Shown piece by piece: positions 1 through 8,397 of a DNA stretch of 32,238 nucleotides. Every line of letters begins with the position of its first letter. Positions within the stretch are counted from its first letter, which is position 1. The position numbers and the translations under genes are program-made. The notes under the pieces are model-generated. The model was not told the origin of the DNA. It saw only the letters and a list, made by a program, of their open reading frames with translations, and searched no databases. Source of the stretch: JBBQXY01 sp051004815 (lineage in GTDB: Bacteria > Chloroflexota > Ktedonobacteria > Ktedonobacterales > Ktedonobacteraceae); the NCBI GenBank assembly GCA_051004815.1, contig JBPCJY010000067.1, positions 1 to 32,238 on the forward strand. The letters run 5' to 3'.

Positions 1-61
1 GTTCGTCGAAGCCTTTGTGGATGTTGTCCAGCAACGTTACTTTGTCCATCTGTTCTTCCAT
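1..61 (-). CDS. 5' end of an unidentified gene, possibly DinB-like
   Basis: Only the first 20 codons lie in the window; the gene runs leftward off the edge. The ATG at 61 is preceded, eight bases upstream, by a strong Shine-Dalgarno TAAGGAG (bases 70-76), which makes the start secure. The visible residues MEEQMDKVTLLDNIHKGFDE resemble the first helix of four-helix-bundle DinB or ClbS-type proteins, but 20 residues cannot settle the family. It is divergent from the SDR gene at 291, with a palindromic repeat between them. Confidence 0.6.
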   Translation of the reverse strand, partial: MEEQMDKVTLLDNIHKGFDE

Positions 62-102
62 GGTGCTTGCTCCTTACGATTAATAGGTCGCTGTTTTTGT
101 GG

Positions 103-190
103 CCAGGGTCTGTGAATTATTGCCAGGACGACCCTGGCGGTCGCCCTGGTCGTCATCATCGCATCATCAGCAATAATTCACAGACCCTGG
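103..190. repeat. Palindromic intergenic repeat, copy 1
   Basis: Two perfect 21-base inverted arms (103-123 and 170-190; the left arm begins CCAGGGTCTGTGAATT) enclose a second hairpin built from ACGACC and GGTCGT and from CCAGG and CCTGG. The 13-base core GCGGTCGCCCTGG at 137-149 recurs exactly at 24217-24229 and, inverted, at 10301-10313. GGTCTGTGAAT is shared with the copy near 10286. The position between divergent genes and the nested symmetry suggest a REP or MITE-like element; a structured RNA or attenuator role is also possible. Confidence 0.85.
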
Positions 191-218
191 AACTAGTAGC
201 GTCGCTACCTTACGCATG

Positions 219-227
219 TGATATACT
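219..227 (+). promoter_or_regulatory. Extended -10 promoter for the SDR gene
   Basis: TGATATACT is an extended -10 element (TGN plus TATACT). No good -35 lies 17 bases upstream, as is usual for extended -10 promoters. Transcription would start near 234, about 57 bases before the SDR ATG. Inferred from sequence only. Confidence 0.4.
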
Positions 228-290
228 CAGATATCATTGTCGATTGGCGGATGTGGTCAGAAGCCACTTGCTGTAAAGGAGCGACGTTTA

Positions 291-1052
291 ATGGGACGAC
301 TTGAAGGGCGTATTGCCTTTGTCACTGGAGCGGGTAGAGGTATTGGGGCCGCGACGGCCTTGCGTATGGCCGAAGAAGGTGCTCGTGTTGCGCTGGCAGA
401 TGTGGATACGGAAGGCAGTAAACAAGTGGCCACGGAACTGGAGCGTATTGGCTCGGAGGGCCTGGTGGTATCTTGCGATGTGTCCGATAGTGCGAAGGTG
501 CAGGCTGCAATCGATCAAACGGTGAGCCATTTTGGACGCCTGGACATCCTTGTCAATAACGCGGGTGTGCTGCGCGATAACTTGCTTTTCAAGATGTCGG
601 AAAGCGACTGGGATACGGTGATGGGAGTGCATCTCAAGGGAGCATTTCTCTGTAGCCGTGCGGCGCAAAAGTACATGGTAGAGCAGAAATATGGGCGTAT
701 CGTCTCGCTCTCTTCTACCTCTGCGCTGGGCAATCGCGGCCAGTCAAACTACTCTACGGCCAAAGCCGGTTTGCAGGGGTTGACGCGCACGCTGGCTATT
801 GAGCTTGGCCCATTCGGTATTACGGCCAATGCGGTCGCACCTGGCTTCATTGATACGGAGATGACGCGTTCAACGGCTCGTAGACAAGGGCTTAACCCCG
901 ACGACATTATCGCGCAAGCCTCGAAGACGATTCCGGTACGGCGCGTTGGTCAGCCGCGTGACATCGCCAACGTTATTTGCTTCCTGTGTTCGGACGAGGC
1001 CAGCTTTGTCAACGGCCAGATCATCTACGTGGCGGGTGGGCCACGCGGTTAA
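291..1052 (+). CDS. SDR-family 3-oxoacyl reductase (FabG-like)
   Basis: A 253-residue classical short-chain dehydrogenase/reductase with the full motif set: dinucleotide-binding TGAGRGIG at residues 12-19, NNAG at 89-92, and catalytic S141, Y154 and K158 (NYSTAK). Asp37 at the end of the second strand favours NAD(H) over NADP(H), unlike typical biosynthetic FabG. His114 stands where many FabG proteins have Asn in the VHLKG segment. It probably interconverts a 3-oxo and a 3-hydroxy acyl thioester, but the true substrate cannot be read from sequence. The ATG at 291 is chosen because AAAGGAGC (275-282) precedes it; an in-frame TTG at 237 lacks such a site. guaA follows 57 bases downstream on the same strand, so the two may be co-transcribed. 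Confidence 0.88.
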   Translation: MGRLEGRIAFVTGAGRGIGAATALRMAEEGARVALADVDTEGSKQVATELERIGSEGLVVSCDVSDSAKVQAAIDQTVSHFGRLDILVNNAGVLRDNLLFKMSESDWDTVMGVHLKGAFLCSRAAQKYMVEQKYGRIVSLSSTSALGNRGQSNYSTAKAGLQGLTRTLAIELGPFGITANAVAPGFIDTEMTRSTARRQGLNPDDIIAQASKTIPVRRVGQPRDIANVICFLCSDEASFVNGQIIYVAGGPRG

Positions 1053-1109
1053 AGACGTAACACCAACACCGCTCGCGTGTAGTGGTATTTGCGCCCAGAA
1101 AGGGAAAAC

Positions 1110-2759
1110 ATGCAGTCCTTGGAACGCCGACAGGCGATCATTGTGCTTGATTTTGGCTCTCAATACAGTCGGCTGATCACCCGTCGCGTGCGTGAATGCC
1201 ATGTCTATAGCGAACTTGTGCCAGCAACGACTACCTTAGCGCAGTTACAACAGAATGAGCACCTGGATATCCAGGGCTTTATTCTCTCTGGTGGGCCATC
1301 CAGCGTCTATGATGAGCAGGCACCATCCTGCGATCCGGCTATTTTACAGAGTGGCTTGCCAGTGTTGGGCATCTGTTATGGTATGCATTTGCTAGCGCAC
1401 CAGCTTGGTGGGCATGTTGCCCTCTGGCATGGGCAGCGTGAGTACGGCCCCGCGACTATCGAGGTACTGGCCGCTAGCGCGAGCAATTCACAGGCATTGC
1501 GTATTTTCGAGGACATTACTGTTTCCCCTTCACAGACAGACCAACTGGCGGTGCCAGTCGCTGATGCACCGCTGCGCCTCCCCGTATGGATGAGCCATGG
1601 CGATAGTGTCGATGCCTTGCCGGAGGGTTTTGTCACACTGGCTTGCACGGAAAGTACCCCTGTCGCCGCGATTGCCAATGCAGAGGGCATGGTTGGTTTG
1701 CAATTCCATCCAGAGGTGACGCATACACCGCAGGGCAAAGAGATCATCCGTAACTTCCTCTTCCGTATCTGTGGCTGCACGCCGAGTTGGACGGCGACTT
1801 CGGTCATTGACGAGGCCGTTGAGCAGATTCGGCAACGTGTTGGGCATGAGCGGGTCATTTGTGGCCTCTCCGGCGGAGTCGATTCGGCGGTGGCCGCTCT
1901 GCTTGTCCACAAGGCTGTTGGCGAGCAGTTGACCTGTGTTTTTGTCGATACTGGCTGCTTGCGTGCCGGTGAGCGCGAACAGGTTGTCGATACCTTCGCG
2001 AGCCATCTGCACATTCCACTTGTTGTTGTCGATGCACGACAACGCTTTCTGAGCCGTCTCGCGGACGTTATTGATCCAGAGCAGAAGCGCAAGATTATTG
2101 GAGAAGAGTTTATTCGCGTCTTCGAGGAAGAGGCTCTACAGCTACAACAAGAGGGTGGGCCGATTACTTTCCTGGCACAAGGCACGCTCTATCCTGATGT
2201 GATCGAGAGTACCAGCCACGATACCGCCTCCACGGCGACACGCATCAAGACGCATCACAATGTTGGTGGCTTGCCGGAAGATATGACCTTCAAGCTGGTC
2301 GAACCGCTGCGCACGCTTTTCAAAGACGAGGTACGCGAGCTTGGTCTGGCTCTTGGTCTGCCAGAAGAGTGGGTCTGGCGTCATCCCTTCCCTGGCCCCG
2401 GCCTGGCTATTCGCATCATTGGGGCCGTTGATGAGACCCGCCTGGAAACATTGCGGGCGGCAGATACCATTGTCATTGAAGAGATTCGCCGTGCTGGCAT
2501 TTATCGCGAACTGGGACAAGCCTTTGCCGTGCTGACGCCCCTCCAGAGCGTTGGCGTCATGGGCGATGGGCGCACCTACGCCAACGTAGTGGCGGTGCGG
2601 GCCGTCACCACCGGCGACTTTATGACGGCTGATTGGGCGCGACTCTCGCCCGACCTGTTGGGGCGCATCGCCAATCGCATCGTCAACGAGGTGCCCGCCG
2701 TGAACCGTGTTGTGTATGATATTACGTCGAAGCCTCCGGCGACTATTGAGTGGGAGTGA
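1110..2759 (+). CDS. guaA: GMP synthase (glutamine-hydrolysing)
   Basis: Converts XMP, ATP and glutamine to GMP, the last step of guanine nucleotide synthesis in the cytosol. The N-terminal class I amidotransferase domain has LDFGSQYS, nucleophile Cys89 in LGICYGMH, and the His200/Glu202 pair in QFHPEV. The ATP pyrophosphatase domain has the P-loop SGGVDS at 254-259 followed by FVDTGCLR, and the dimerisation domain carries PFPGPGLAIRI and ends in IEWE. At 549 residues it is longer than the usual 510-525. The excess sits in the amidotransferase domain around residues 121-156, a Ser/Ala-rich insertion before the conserved PVWMSHGD. The ATG at 1110 follows a purine-rich AGAAAGGGA; an in-frame TTG at 1089 is less likely. 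Confidence 0.97.
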   Translation: MQSLERRQAIIVLDFGSQYSRLITRRVRECHVYSELVPATTTLAQLQQNEHLDIQGFILSGGPSSVYDEQAPSCDPAILQSGLPVLGICYGMHLLAHQLGGHVALWHGQREYGPATIEVLAASASNSQALRIFEDITVSPSQTDQLAVPVADAPLRLPVWMSHGDSVDALPEGFVTLACTESTPVAAIANAEGMVGLQFHPEVTHTPQGKEIIRNFLFRICGCTPSWTATSVIDEAVEQIRQRVGHERVICGLSGGVDSAVAALLVHKAVGEQLTCVFVDTGCLRAGEREQVVDTFASHLHIPLVVVDARQRFLSRLADVIDPEQKRKIIGEEFIRVFEEEALQLQQEGGPITFLAQGTLYPDVIESTSHDTASTATRIKTHHNVGGLPEDMTFKLVEPLRTLFKDEVRELGLALGLPEEWVWRHPFPGPGLAIRIIGAVDETRLETLRAADTIVIEEIRRAGIYRELGQAFAVLTPLQSVGVMGDGRTYANVVAVRAVTTGDFMTADWARLSPDLLGRIANRIVNEVPAVNRVVYDITSKPPATIEWE

Positions 2760-2790
2760 GAGGGATAGGCTTTAACCAGCTCTTCCACTC
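2754..2790. terminator. Weak hairpin between convergent guaA and DinB-like gene
   Basis: GAGTGAGAG (2754-2762) can pair with CTCTTCCACTC (2780-2790) with a two-base bulge, around the stops of the two convergent genes. There is no clear U-tract, so this is only a possible bidirectional terminator. Confidence 0.3.
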
Positions 2791-3251
2791 TCGCGAAAAC
2801 TTTTTATCTGCTCGTAGTGTTCCTGTGTATGCTTATATACCATGTCGATGAAATCGGCCAGGCAGTTCTCTGGCTTATACCAGGGCATCGTTCCTCGTTG
2901 TTGGATGGTCTCTTCAGGGATTTGTTGCAAGAGAGACGTGGCTTGCACCTGTATATCCTGGTACTCACCTTCAACGTGTTGGGCGGTTTGGTATCTTCGT
3001 GCTTCAACCTCAGTCTTGTTAAATTCGGCGGGTTGCTTGATCCAGCGTAAGACATAGGGAGTGGGTTCGCTGCCCAAAAAGGTATTGAGTACATCAACAA
3101 TGACATGCTCATACGAAGCAAGATGGGCGATGATATCCTTCACCGACCACTCACCACATGCGCCTGGGACATCCCATGCCGTTTCAGTCAGACCGTCAAC
3201 CGCCTGGATAACCAGCAGATTACTATTTTCAAGCATGGTAGAAGTCTTCAA
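2772..3251 (-). CDS. DinB-superfamily four-helix protein
   Basis: A 159-residue protein with the DinB/DUF664 pattern: an N-terminal helix, then GEWSVKDIIAHLASYE near residues 32-48 (first metal-binding His) and a C-terminal YKHTQEHYEQIKSF (His residues of the usual triad). Members are small metal-dependent enzymes, often thiol-dependent transferases, but no substrate can be assigned. The chosen start is TTG at 3251 because GAGGAG lies five bases upstream; the first in-frame ATG (3236) has no comparable site. It is convergent with guaA (12-base gap). The partial gene at 1-61 could be a relative, which cannot be tested from 20 residues. Confidence 0.8.
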   Translation of the reverse strand: MKTSTMLENSNLLVIQAVDGLTETAWDVPGACGEWSVKDIIAHLASYEHVIVDVLNTFLGSEPTPYVLRWIKQPAEFNKTEVEARRYQTAQHVEGEYQDIQVQATSLLQQIPEETIQQRGTMPWYKPENCLADFIDMVYKHTQEHYEQIKSFRESGRAG

Positions 3252-3373
3252 AGGTTGCTCCTCTCTCCATCATAAAACAATGTGTACACTTCATGACACG
3301 CGGCAAAGTGCTCATTCGTTTTCTTCGTAGTACATCCATCTGTTGAAACTCGTCAATGGGAGCAATAATACGG

Positions 3374-3379
3374 TATACT
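3374..3379 (+). promoter_or_regulatory. -10 box implying a leaderless Nudix transcript
   Basis: TATACT ends six bases before the ATG at 3386, so transcription would begin at or next to the start codon. No Shine-Dalgarno is visible before either candidate start, which fits a leaderless mRNA. A -35 at correct spacing was not found; TTGAAA at 3343 is too far upstream. Confidence 0.4.
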
Positions 3380-3385
3380 ACTACT

Positions 3386-4195
3386 ATGCTTGAATTTGAA
3401 ATACTGGCCCGTGGCCTTTACCGACCTGATCAGCTTGATATCAGCTATGATCCATCCTTGACTATGCCGGTTACTCCAGCTATCCAGGAGTGGATGGATG
3501 TGATGTGGCGGGAGAAACTGGCTGAGGCGAAAGCGCAGGACTTTCGCCTGTACGACTCGCAGCTCTTTCGCCTCATTCACGCGGAAGCACGGGCTGATGG
3601 GAAACTCCATCTGGTGATAGGGAATACCAGCTATAAAGAATATATAACCAGCAGTATGCCGGAATTTGCCAATGGGCGCACACGGCAGGAACTGGGTAAC
3701 GCCCTGGCGGTCTGTTCCGTGGTGGAAACGACGGACGGCTACATCTTGTATGAGCGACGACAGAAGACCGCCATTCACCTGGGACGGTATCATGTCATCG
3801 CTGGTTTTTTTGAGCGTGAGCGTGATAGCGATAGAGCAGGGCATCCAGACCCGTTTGCCGCCATGCGCCGGGAGTTGCGCGAGGAGACTGGCATCACGGC
3901 ACAGGATATCCAGGAAGAATATTGTCTCGGTGCCGTCTATGACACCACCAACCCACATGGTGATCTTTGCTTTTACACCAGCCTCAACATCACCCTCGCC
4001 GAGGTGCATACCCGTGTCCCCGAAGATGACGAGATCCAACAACTGCTCGCTCTCCACGTTACCGAAGAGAGTCTGCGCGATTTCTTGCTCAGCAATCATG
4101 GTAATATTTCCGCCACTGGTGAACCCAATCTGCTCATGTATGGTGCATTGCGCTTTGGCGAACTCTGGTTCCAACACTGCTTGACTAACCTCTAG
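3386..4195 (+). CDS. Atypical Nudix hydrolase
   Basis: A 269-residue protein (from 3386) with a Nudix fold in its second half: LAVCSVVETTDGYILYERR, then GHPDPFAAMRRELREETGI. The RELREETGI half of the Nudix box, with the metal-binding glutamates, is intact. The preceding part lacks the normal Gly and Glu at their set spacing and reads AGHPDP instead, similar to the GGHPEP of NUDT22-like or plant NUDX9-like proteins (from memory). It probably hydrolyses a nucleoside diphosphate derivative, possibly a nucleotide sugar. The N-terminal 100 residues are not a recognised domain. The start could also be ATG 3356; 3386 is preferred because a -10 box lies just before it. Confidence 0.75.
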   Translation: MLEFEILARGLYRPDQLDISYDPSLTMPVTPAIQEWMDVMWREKLAEAKAQDFRLYDSQLFRLIHAEARADGKLHLVIGNTSYKEYITSSMPEFANGRTRQELGNALAVCSVVETTDGYILYERRQKTAIHLGRYHVIAGFFERERDSDRAGHPDPFAAMRRELREETGITAQDIQEEYCLGAVYDTTNPHGDLCFYTSLNITLAEVHTRVPEDDEIQQLLALHVTEESLRDFLLSNHGNISATGEPNLLMYGALRFGELWFQHCLTNL

Positions 4196-4288
4196 TTAAC
4201 GTCTACACTTATACATACAGAACCCGTAAACAACGACGTGACGGTATTTTAATGGCTTTGATAGATAGATGTGTATGGAGTAACAACT

Positions 4289-5656
4289 ATGGCTCTTATT
4301 CACATTCCTTGCGCCCCCAATAGTAACGCTGGAGAGCAAGTTACGCGCAATTTTCTCATGCAGCAATTGGGTGATATGGATGGAATCTTGTTGACCAACT
4401 ATCATCTTCCGTCAGGGAATAGTACGCTGGAAATGGACCTCGTGCTCTTCAACGCGCGTGGCGTTTGGATCTTGGAGGTCAAGAACTGGCGCGGCTCTAT
4501 TGATATTGATCAAACTGACTGGCGACGTGACGATGGGTTTATACAGCATAGTCCACTGACCAGTGTAGAGATGAAAGCCAAAGCTCTACATGGCGTGTTA
4601 GAAAACATTGGGCAAGCGAGCGTGAGCGTTGTAGGCTTTGTGGTGCTATCGCAGGCAAATACATCTTTGCGAAATACCAATGATGTGCAAAGTAGGGATC
4701 CGCGCGAAGACAGAGTCTTTCACCTGGATACTCGCCTGCTTCGCGCTTTGACTGGTGAACACTTTCTCCATCATAAAGCCGGAAATAAAGCACTGGATAT
4801 GGCTCTTATCCGTTCCATTGTAAAGAGGCTTTTACCGCTCAAGGTGGATCCAGGGCGGCGAGTTATTGGCAATTCGTATCGCATAAAGTATGATCTGGGG
4901 GCGGGTGAAAATGACAACTTCCACGCGTACCAGGCGGAACATGTAACCATTCCAGGGCGTTATGCCCGTGCCAAGAAATATCACGAGCTTGTCATCTCCA
5001 CCGGTGATCTCTACGACTCTATCGAGCGGTTCCAACGTGATATGCAGGCGTTAAGCAAAATGGAACATCACCCCAACATCTTACAGGTCTATGATTACCA
5101 ACCTGACCGCGATAGCGATGACATCTACTGGTTGCTGCTAGAATGGACAAAAGGTATCACTTTATACGAACGCTTGGATGGGCCACCCATACTTTGGCCG
5201 GAACAACTGCGTATCCTGAACTCCGCCCTGGCGGCACTGGATTGCTGTCATAGCAACAACATATTGCATCGTAACCTCAGCCCCTCCTGTCTCTACCTGG
5301 CAAACGATGGCACAGTCAAACTAGGCGATTTCGATTTTGCGCGTGTACCCAATTTCTCTAAAACGCTCACCATAACCGACCAACCAGTTCCCTGGAAAAC
5401 CAATCGCTATATGGCTCCTGAATTGCAGGTGAATGCACAGGCAGCCGATGCCCGTTCAGACCTCTATGCCCTGGGAGCTATCTGGTACGATATGGCAGTG
5501 CGTCCGGAACCAGATGAAGTACTCGACCTCTCACGGCTAGAGAAGACTGGGCTTTCTGGCGATGCTCGCGACTTGCTGAGCAGACTGTTATCTCATGATC
5601 CAGTTGAGCGGCCACAAAATGCAAAGGCTGCAAAAAAATGGCTGGAACAGGTTTAG
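4289..5656 (+). CDS. NERD nuclease-like domain fused to a pseudokinase
   Basis: A 455-residue soluble protein. Residues 13-130 form a NERD domain (restriction-endonuclease fold): E48, D50 and the E63-x-K65 pair in EVKNW keep the metal-binding set, so this half may cut DNA. Residues 195-455 form a protein-kinase-like domain with APE (376-378) and RSDLYALG conserved. The catalytic loop reads HRNLSPSC instead of HRDLKPxN (327-334), and the DFG motif is DFD (347-349). Both the catalytic Asp and the metal-binding Asn are lost, so it is probably a pseudokinase that may bind rather than transfer phosphate. The ATG at 4289 has GGAG eight bases upstream. NERD plus kinase fusion is also known in PglW of Pgl/BREX type 2 phage defence, but that protein is far larger and none of its partners lie here. 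Confidence 0.83.
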   Translation: MALIHIPCAPNSNAGEQVTRNFLMQQLGDMDGILLTNYHLPSGNSTLEMDLVLFNARGVWILEVKNWRGSIDIDQTDWRRDDGFIQHSPLTSVEMKAKALHGVLENIGQASVSVVGFVVLSQANTSLRNTNDVQSRDPREDRVFHLDTRLLRALTGEHFLHHKAGNKALDMALIRSIVKRLLPLKVDPGRRVIGNSYRIKYDLGAGENDNFHAYQAEHVTIPGRYARAKKYHELVISTGDLYDSIERFQRDMQALSKMEHHPNILQVYDYQPDRDSDDIYWLLLEWTKGITLYERLDGPPILWPEQLRILNSALAALDCCHSNNILHRNLSPSCLYLANDGTVKLGDFDFARVPNFSKTLTITDQPVPWKTNRYMAPELQVNAQAADARSDLYALGAIWYDMAVRPEPDEVLDLSRLEKTGLSGDARDLLSRLLSHDPVERPQNAKAAKKWLEQV

Positions 5657-5670
5657 CATTGCGAATATTA

Positions 5671-8361
5671 TTATGAGCGACTGACAACACTCGGCACCGC
5701 GTGGGACGAATAGAGGAATTCGCCAGGGAAGATACCCTGAGGGTCCCACTGTGCTTTCAAGCGGTGCATCACGTCAATGGCTTGTGGCTGATAGCCCCAC
5801 CTATCCAGTGTATGGTACCCGGTCGCAGGCGTTTCAGGCATATCCATCACCATCGCGTACCCATTGAGAGCCAGGGCTGGTCGGCGTAATTGTTCCAGCC
5901 AAGCATCTGGCTCCTGAGCCTCTTGTACGTCATGGGGTGCCAGCATCGCATAGAGTAGGCCGTTACCTATATCGGCCAGGAATGTACCCGTATGCAGTAG
6001 CGCGGCCTGATCGTTGATGTAGGCGGGCAGGTCTTTGGCGGGAACACCGACGCGCACTATTACCTCTCCCCCGGAGAGGGTGAACATTCCTCGCGTGTTT
6101 CCCAACATCGCCGCCCAGATAGTGCTGCCAGAAGGAGCCGCGACCTCGTTTGGCTCCGCACTGCCCATTGCTCGCACTGTTTGACGCACGTCGGACAACT
6201 CGGTCTCTACGTCCGCTGGCGTGCCTTCGGCGGTATAGGCCAGTGTGTAGGTATAGCCACTGTCCGGAATCCCCTCTACAGTACCTTTGTAAAGCACAAT
6301 AGCGGAGGCAACCAATGCCATGGGCGACAATTTCCGCGCCAGCAGCAGCCCTTGTCCCAGGTTTTCCACGGGTAGCAACAGGGTGCGACGAGTGCGTGGC
6401 TGAATCACCAGCTTGAGCGTCACATCGGTAATAAGGCCGAGTGTGCCATGGGAGCCAACAAATGCCTTGGTTAGATCGTAACCCGCGACATTTTTGATGA
6501 CCGGTCGCCCTGTACGAAGGACGCGCCCATCGGCCAACACAACGGTGGCGCATAAAACGAGGTCGCGGATTGCCCCATAACGCATGCGCAGTGGCGCGTT
6601 CACATTGGCCGCGATAAGTCCACCGATTGTGGCTGTCGGCCAGGGAGAGACAAGCGGCACCTGCTTGTGGTCAGCGGCAAGGAACGATTGCACGTCTGTC
6701 AGGGATGTGCCTGCCCCAACGGTGATAGAGAGATCGTCCGGTGCATAGGTTTTGACGCCTTGCAATGCGGCGGTACTCAGGACTATACCCGCATCGTTGG
6801 TATCCTCCGCCCTCGCTGAACCACGGATGTATACCTTTTGTTTTGCAGCGGTGAGCGCGACCAGTTCCGCCGCAGCCTCTTCGGCAGTAGCGGGTGTGAA
6901 GAGCTTGTCGGTTGGTAGTTTTCTATGACTAGCCTTAACATTGGAAGTATCTGGATGTACTGGCTCTTTAGTGTTTGGTCGTGGTGTGGGAAAGATTTTT
7001 CCTGGATTGAGCAGGGCGGTGGGATCGAATGCTCGCTTGATATCAAGCATAGCCGCTAACTCATCGGCGTTGTGCATCAAGGACATATAGACACGCTTCT
7101 CGATACCGACGCCATGTTCACCGCTCAGGCTACCGCCTTTGCTGACGGCCACTTCTACCATCTCGCGACCAGCATGATGTACCCGCTCCATCAAAGCTTT
7201 GTCCTGGTTATCCGGTATCAGAACGAGCGGATGCAGGTTGCCATCGCCGGCGTGAAAGACATAGCCTACACGCAAGTTATAGCGGTCACAGATAGCATTG
7301 ACCTCGCTCAAGGTCTCCACCAAACGACTACGCGGAACGGTAATATCTACCGTATAGTAGGAGGGAGTCAGGCGCGTGACCGCTCCGGCGGCACTCTTGC
7401 GGGCAAACCAGATCTGATTGCGCTCCTCCTCCGTGCGAGCAACACGCAGGTCGCGGCCACCGTGTGTAAGCAAGAGGCTGGAGATCTCGTCAATCTGGCT
7501 ATCCAGGCTGGCGGCATAGCCATCTACTTCAATGATCAGAATGGCCTCGGCCTCGATGGGCAGACCCGCGTGGGCAAAATCTTCGACAATACGTATGATT
7601 TTCTGGTCCATCATCTCCATCGTCGCTGGCACCAGGCCAGCGGCAATGATCGCCGAAACCGCCGTTCCCGCCTGTTCAACAGAGTCAAAGACGGCCAGCA
7701 TGGTCTTGATAGCGGGCGGATTGCGTACTAAGCGTACATCGATGGCGGTCATCAGAGCCAGCATCCCTTCGCTGCCGGTGATGAGGCCGGTGAGGTCATA
7801 GGTTGGATAGTCAAGAGCCGCACCACCAACCTGCACCAAACGACCATCGGCGAGCACAACGCGCATGCCGGTAACATAATTCGTGGTAACACCATATTTG
7901 AAACAGTGCGGGCCACCGGAGTTTTCGGCGACGTTGCCACCGATGGTTGAGGCGCGTTGACTGGCCGGGTCAGGTGGGAAATACAGGCCTTTCTGCTTGA
8001 CCTGTTCATCGAGCAATAGATTGATCGTGCCAGGTTCAACCACGGCACTGCGCCCATGCTCGTCAATAGCGAGGATATGGTTCATGCGCGAGAATTCGAT
8101 GATGATGCCACCGCGCTCCGCGACTGCTCCACCGGAGAGTCCGGTACCCGCCCCGCGAGCCACCAGGAGAACGCCGTTGGTTGCGGCCCAGCGGACGATT
8201 TGTACAACGTCCGCGGCGGTATGCGGAAAGACTATCCCTTCCGGCCTACCCCGATCCAAGCCAGCGTCAACCTCATAGCTGATCAGTGAGGCAGCATCGG
8301 TGAAAACCTGTCCCTTTGGAAGCAGATTCTTTAAGGTGCGGATTTCGTTCTCTTGCAGCAT
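5671..8361 (-). CDS. Fused GlcD-GlcE FAD-linked glycolate oxidase
   Basis: An 896-residue protein joining two FAD-binding PCMH-type units. Residues 1 to about 470 match GlcD (RGAGTGLSGGAV at 69-80, SGEHGVGIEKR, and a C-terminal FALN-like LLNPGKIFP). About 490 to the end matches GlcE (VGAGTSLTDVQ, TIGGLIAANVNAPLRMRYG, VIKNVAGYDLTKAFVGSHGTLG). In E. coli these are separate subunits that oxidise glycolate or other 2-hydroxy acids together with iron-sulphur GlcF, which is absent here. The ATG at 8361 (with GAGG upstream) is preferred to the in-frame ATG at 8394. It follows the SDR gene by 36 bases as last gene of a leftward unit; no terminator was seen before the convergent pseudokinase gene. Confidence 0.9.
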   Translation of the reverse strand: MLQENEIRTLKNLLPKGQVFTDAASLISYEVDAGLDRGRPEGIVFPHTAADVVQIVRWAATNGVLLVARGAGTGLSGGAVAERGGIIIEFSRMNHILAIDEHGRSAVVEPGTINLLLDEQVKQKGLYFPPDPASQRASTIGGNVAENSGGPHCFKYGVTTNYVTGMRVVLADGRLVQVGGAALDYPTYDLTGLITGSEGMLALMTAIDVRLVRNPPAIKTMLAVFDSVEQAGTAVSAIIAAGLVPATMEMMDQKIIRIVEDFAHAGLPIEAEAILIIEVDGYAASLDSQIDEISSLLLTHGGRDLRVARTEEERNQIWFARKSAAGAVTRLTPSYYTVDITVPRSRLVETLSEVNAICDRYNLRVGYVFHAGDGNLHPLVLIPDNQDKALMERVHHAGREMVEVAVSKGGSLSGEHGVGIEKRVYMSLMHNADELAAMLDIKRAFDPTALLNPGKIFPTPRPNTKEPVHPDTSNVKASHRKLPTDKLFTPATAEEAAAELVALTAAKQKVYIRGSARAEDTNDAGIVLSTAALQGVKTYAPDDLSITVGAGTSLTDVQSFLAADHKQVPLVSPWPTATIGGLIAANVNAPLRMRYGAIRDLVLCATVVLADGRVLRTGRPVIKNVAGYDLTKAFVGSHGTLGLITDVTLKLVIQPRTRRTLLLPVENLGQGLLLARKLSPMALVASAIVLYKGTVEGIPDSGYTYTLAYTAEGTPADVETELSDVRQTVRAMGSAEPNEVAAPSGSTIWAAMLGNTRGMFTLSGGEVIVRVGVPAKDLPAYINDQAALLHTGTFLADIGNGLLYAMLAPHDVQEAQEPDAWLEQLRRPALALNGYAMVMDMPETPATGYHTLDRWGYQPQAIDVMHRLKAQWDPQGIFPGEFLYSSHAVPSVVSRS

Positions 8362-8397
8362 TGCATATACCTCTACAGGGGCCGAGCAACACAAAAC

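Noticed and set aside
1376..2185. 269-codon open frame on the minus strand
   Set aside because: Antisense to the well-supported guaA; composition is Ser/Arg/Cys-rich shadow translation with no motif.
3353..4177. 274-codon open frame on the minus strand
   Set aside because: Lies opposite the Nudix gene, whose motifs are clear; no family resemblance.
4289..5656. Complete BREX/Pgl defence system around the NERD-kinase
   Set aside because: No PglX, PglZ, BrxC-like or methyltransferase gene is in the window; only the domain pairing is similar.
7072..7731. 219-codon open frame on the plus strand
   Set aside because: Antisense to the GlcD part of the oxidase fusion, without a ribosome site.
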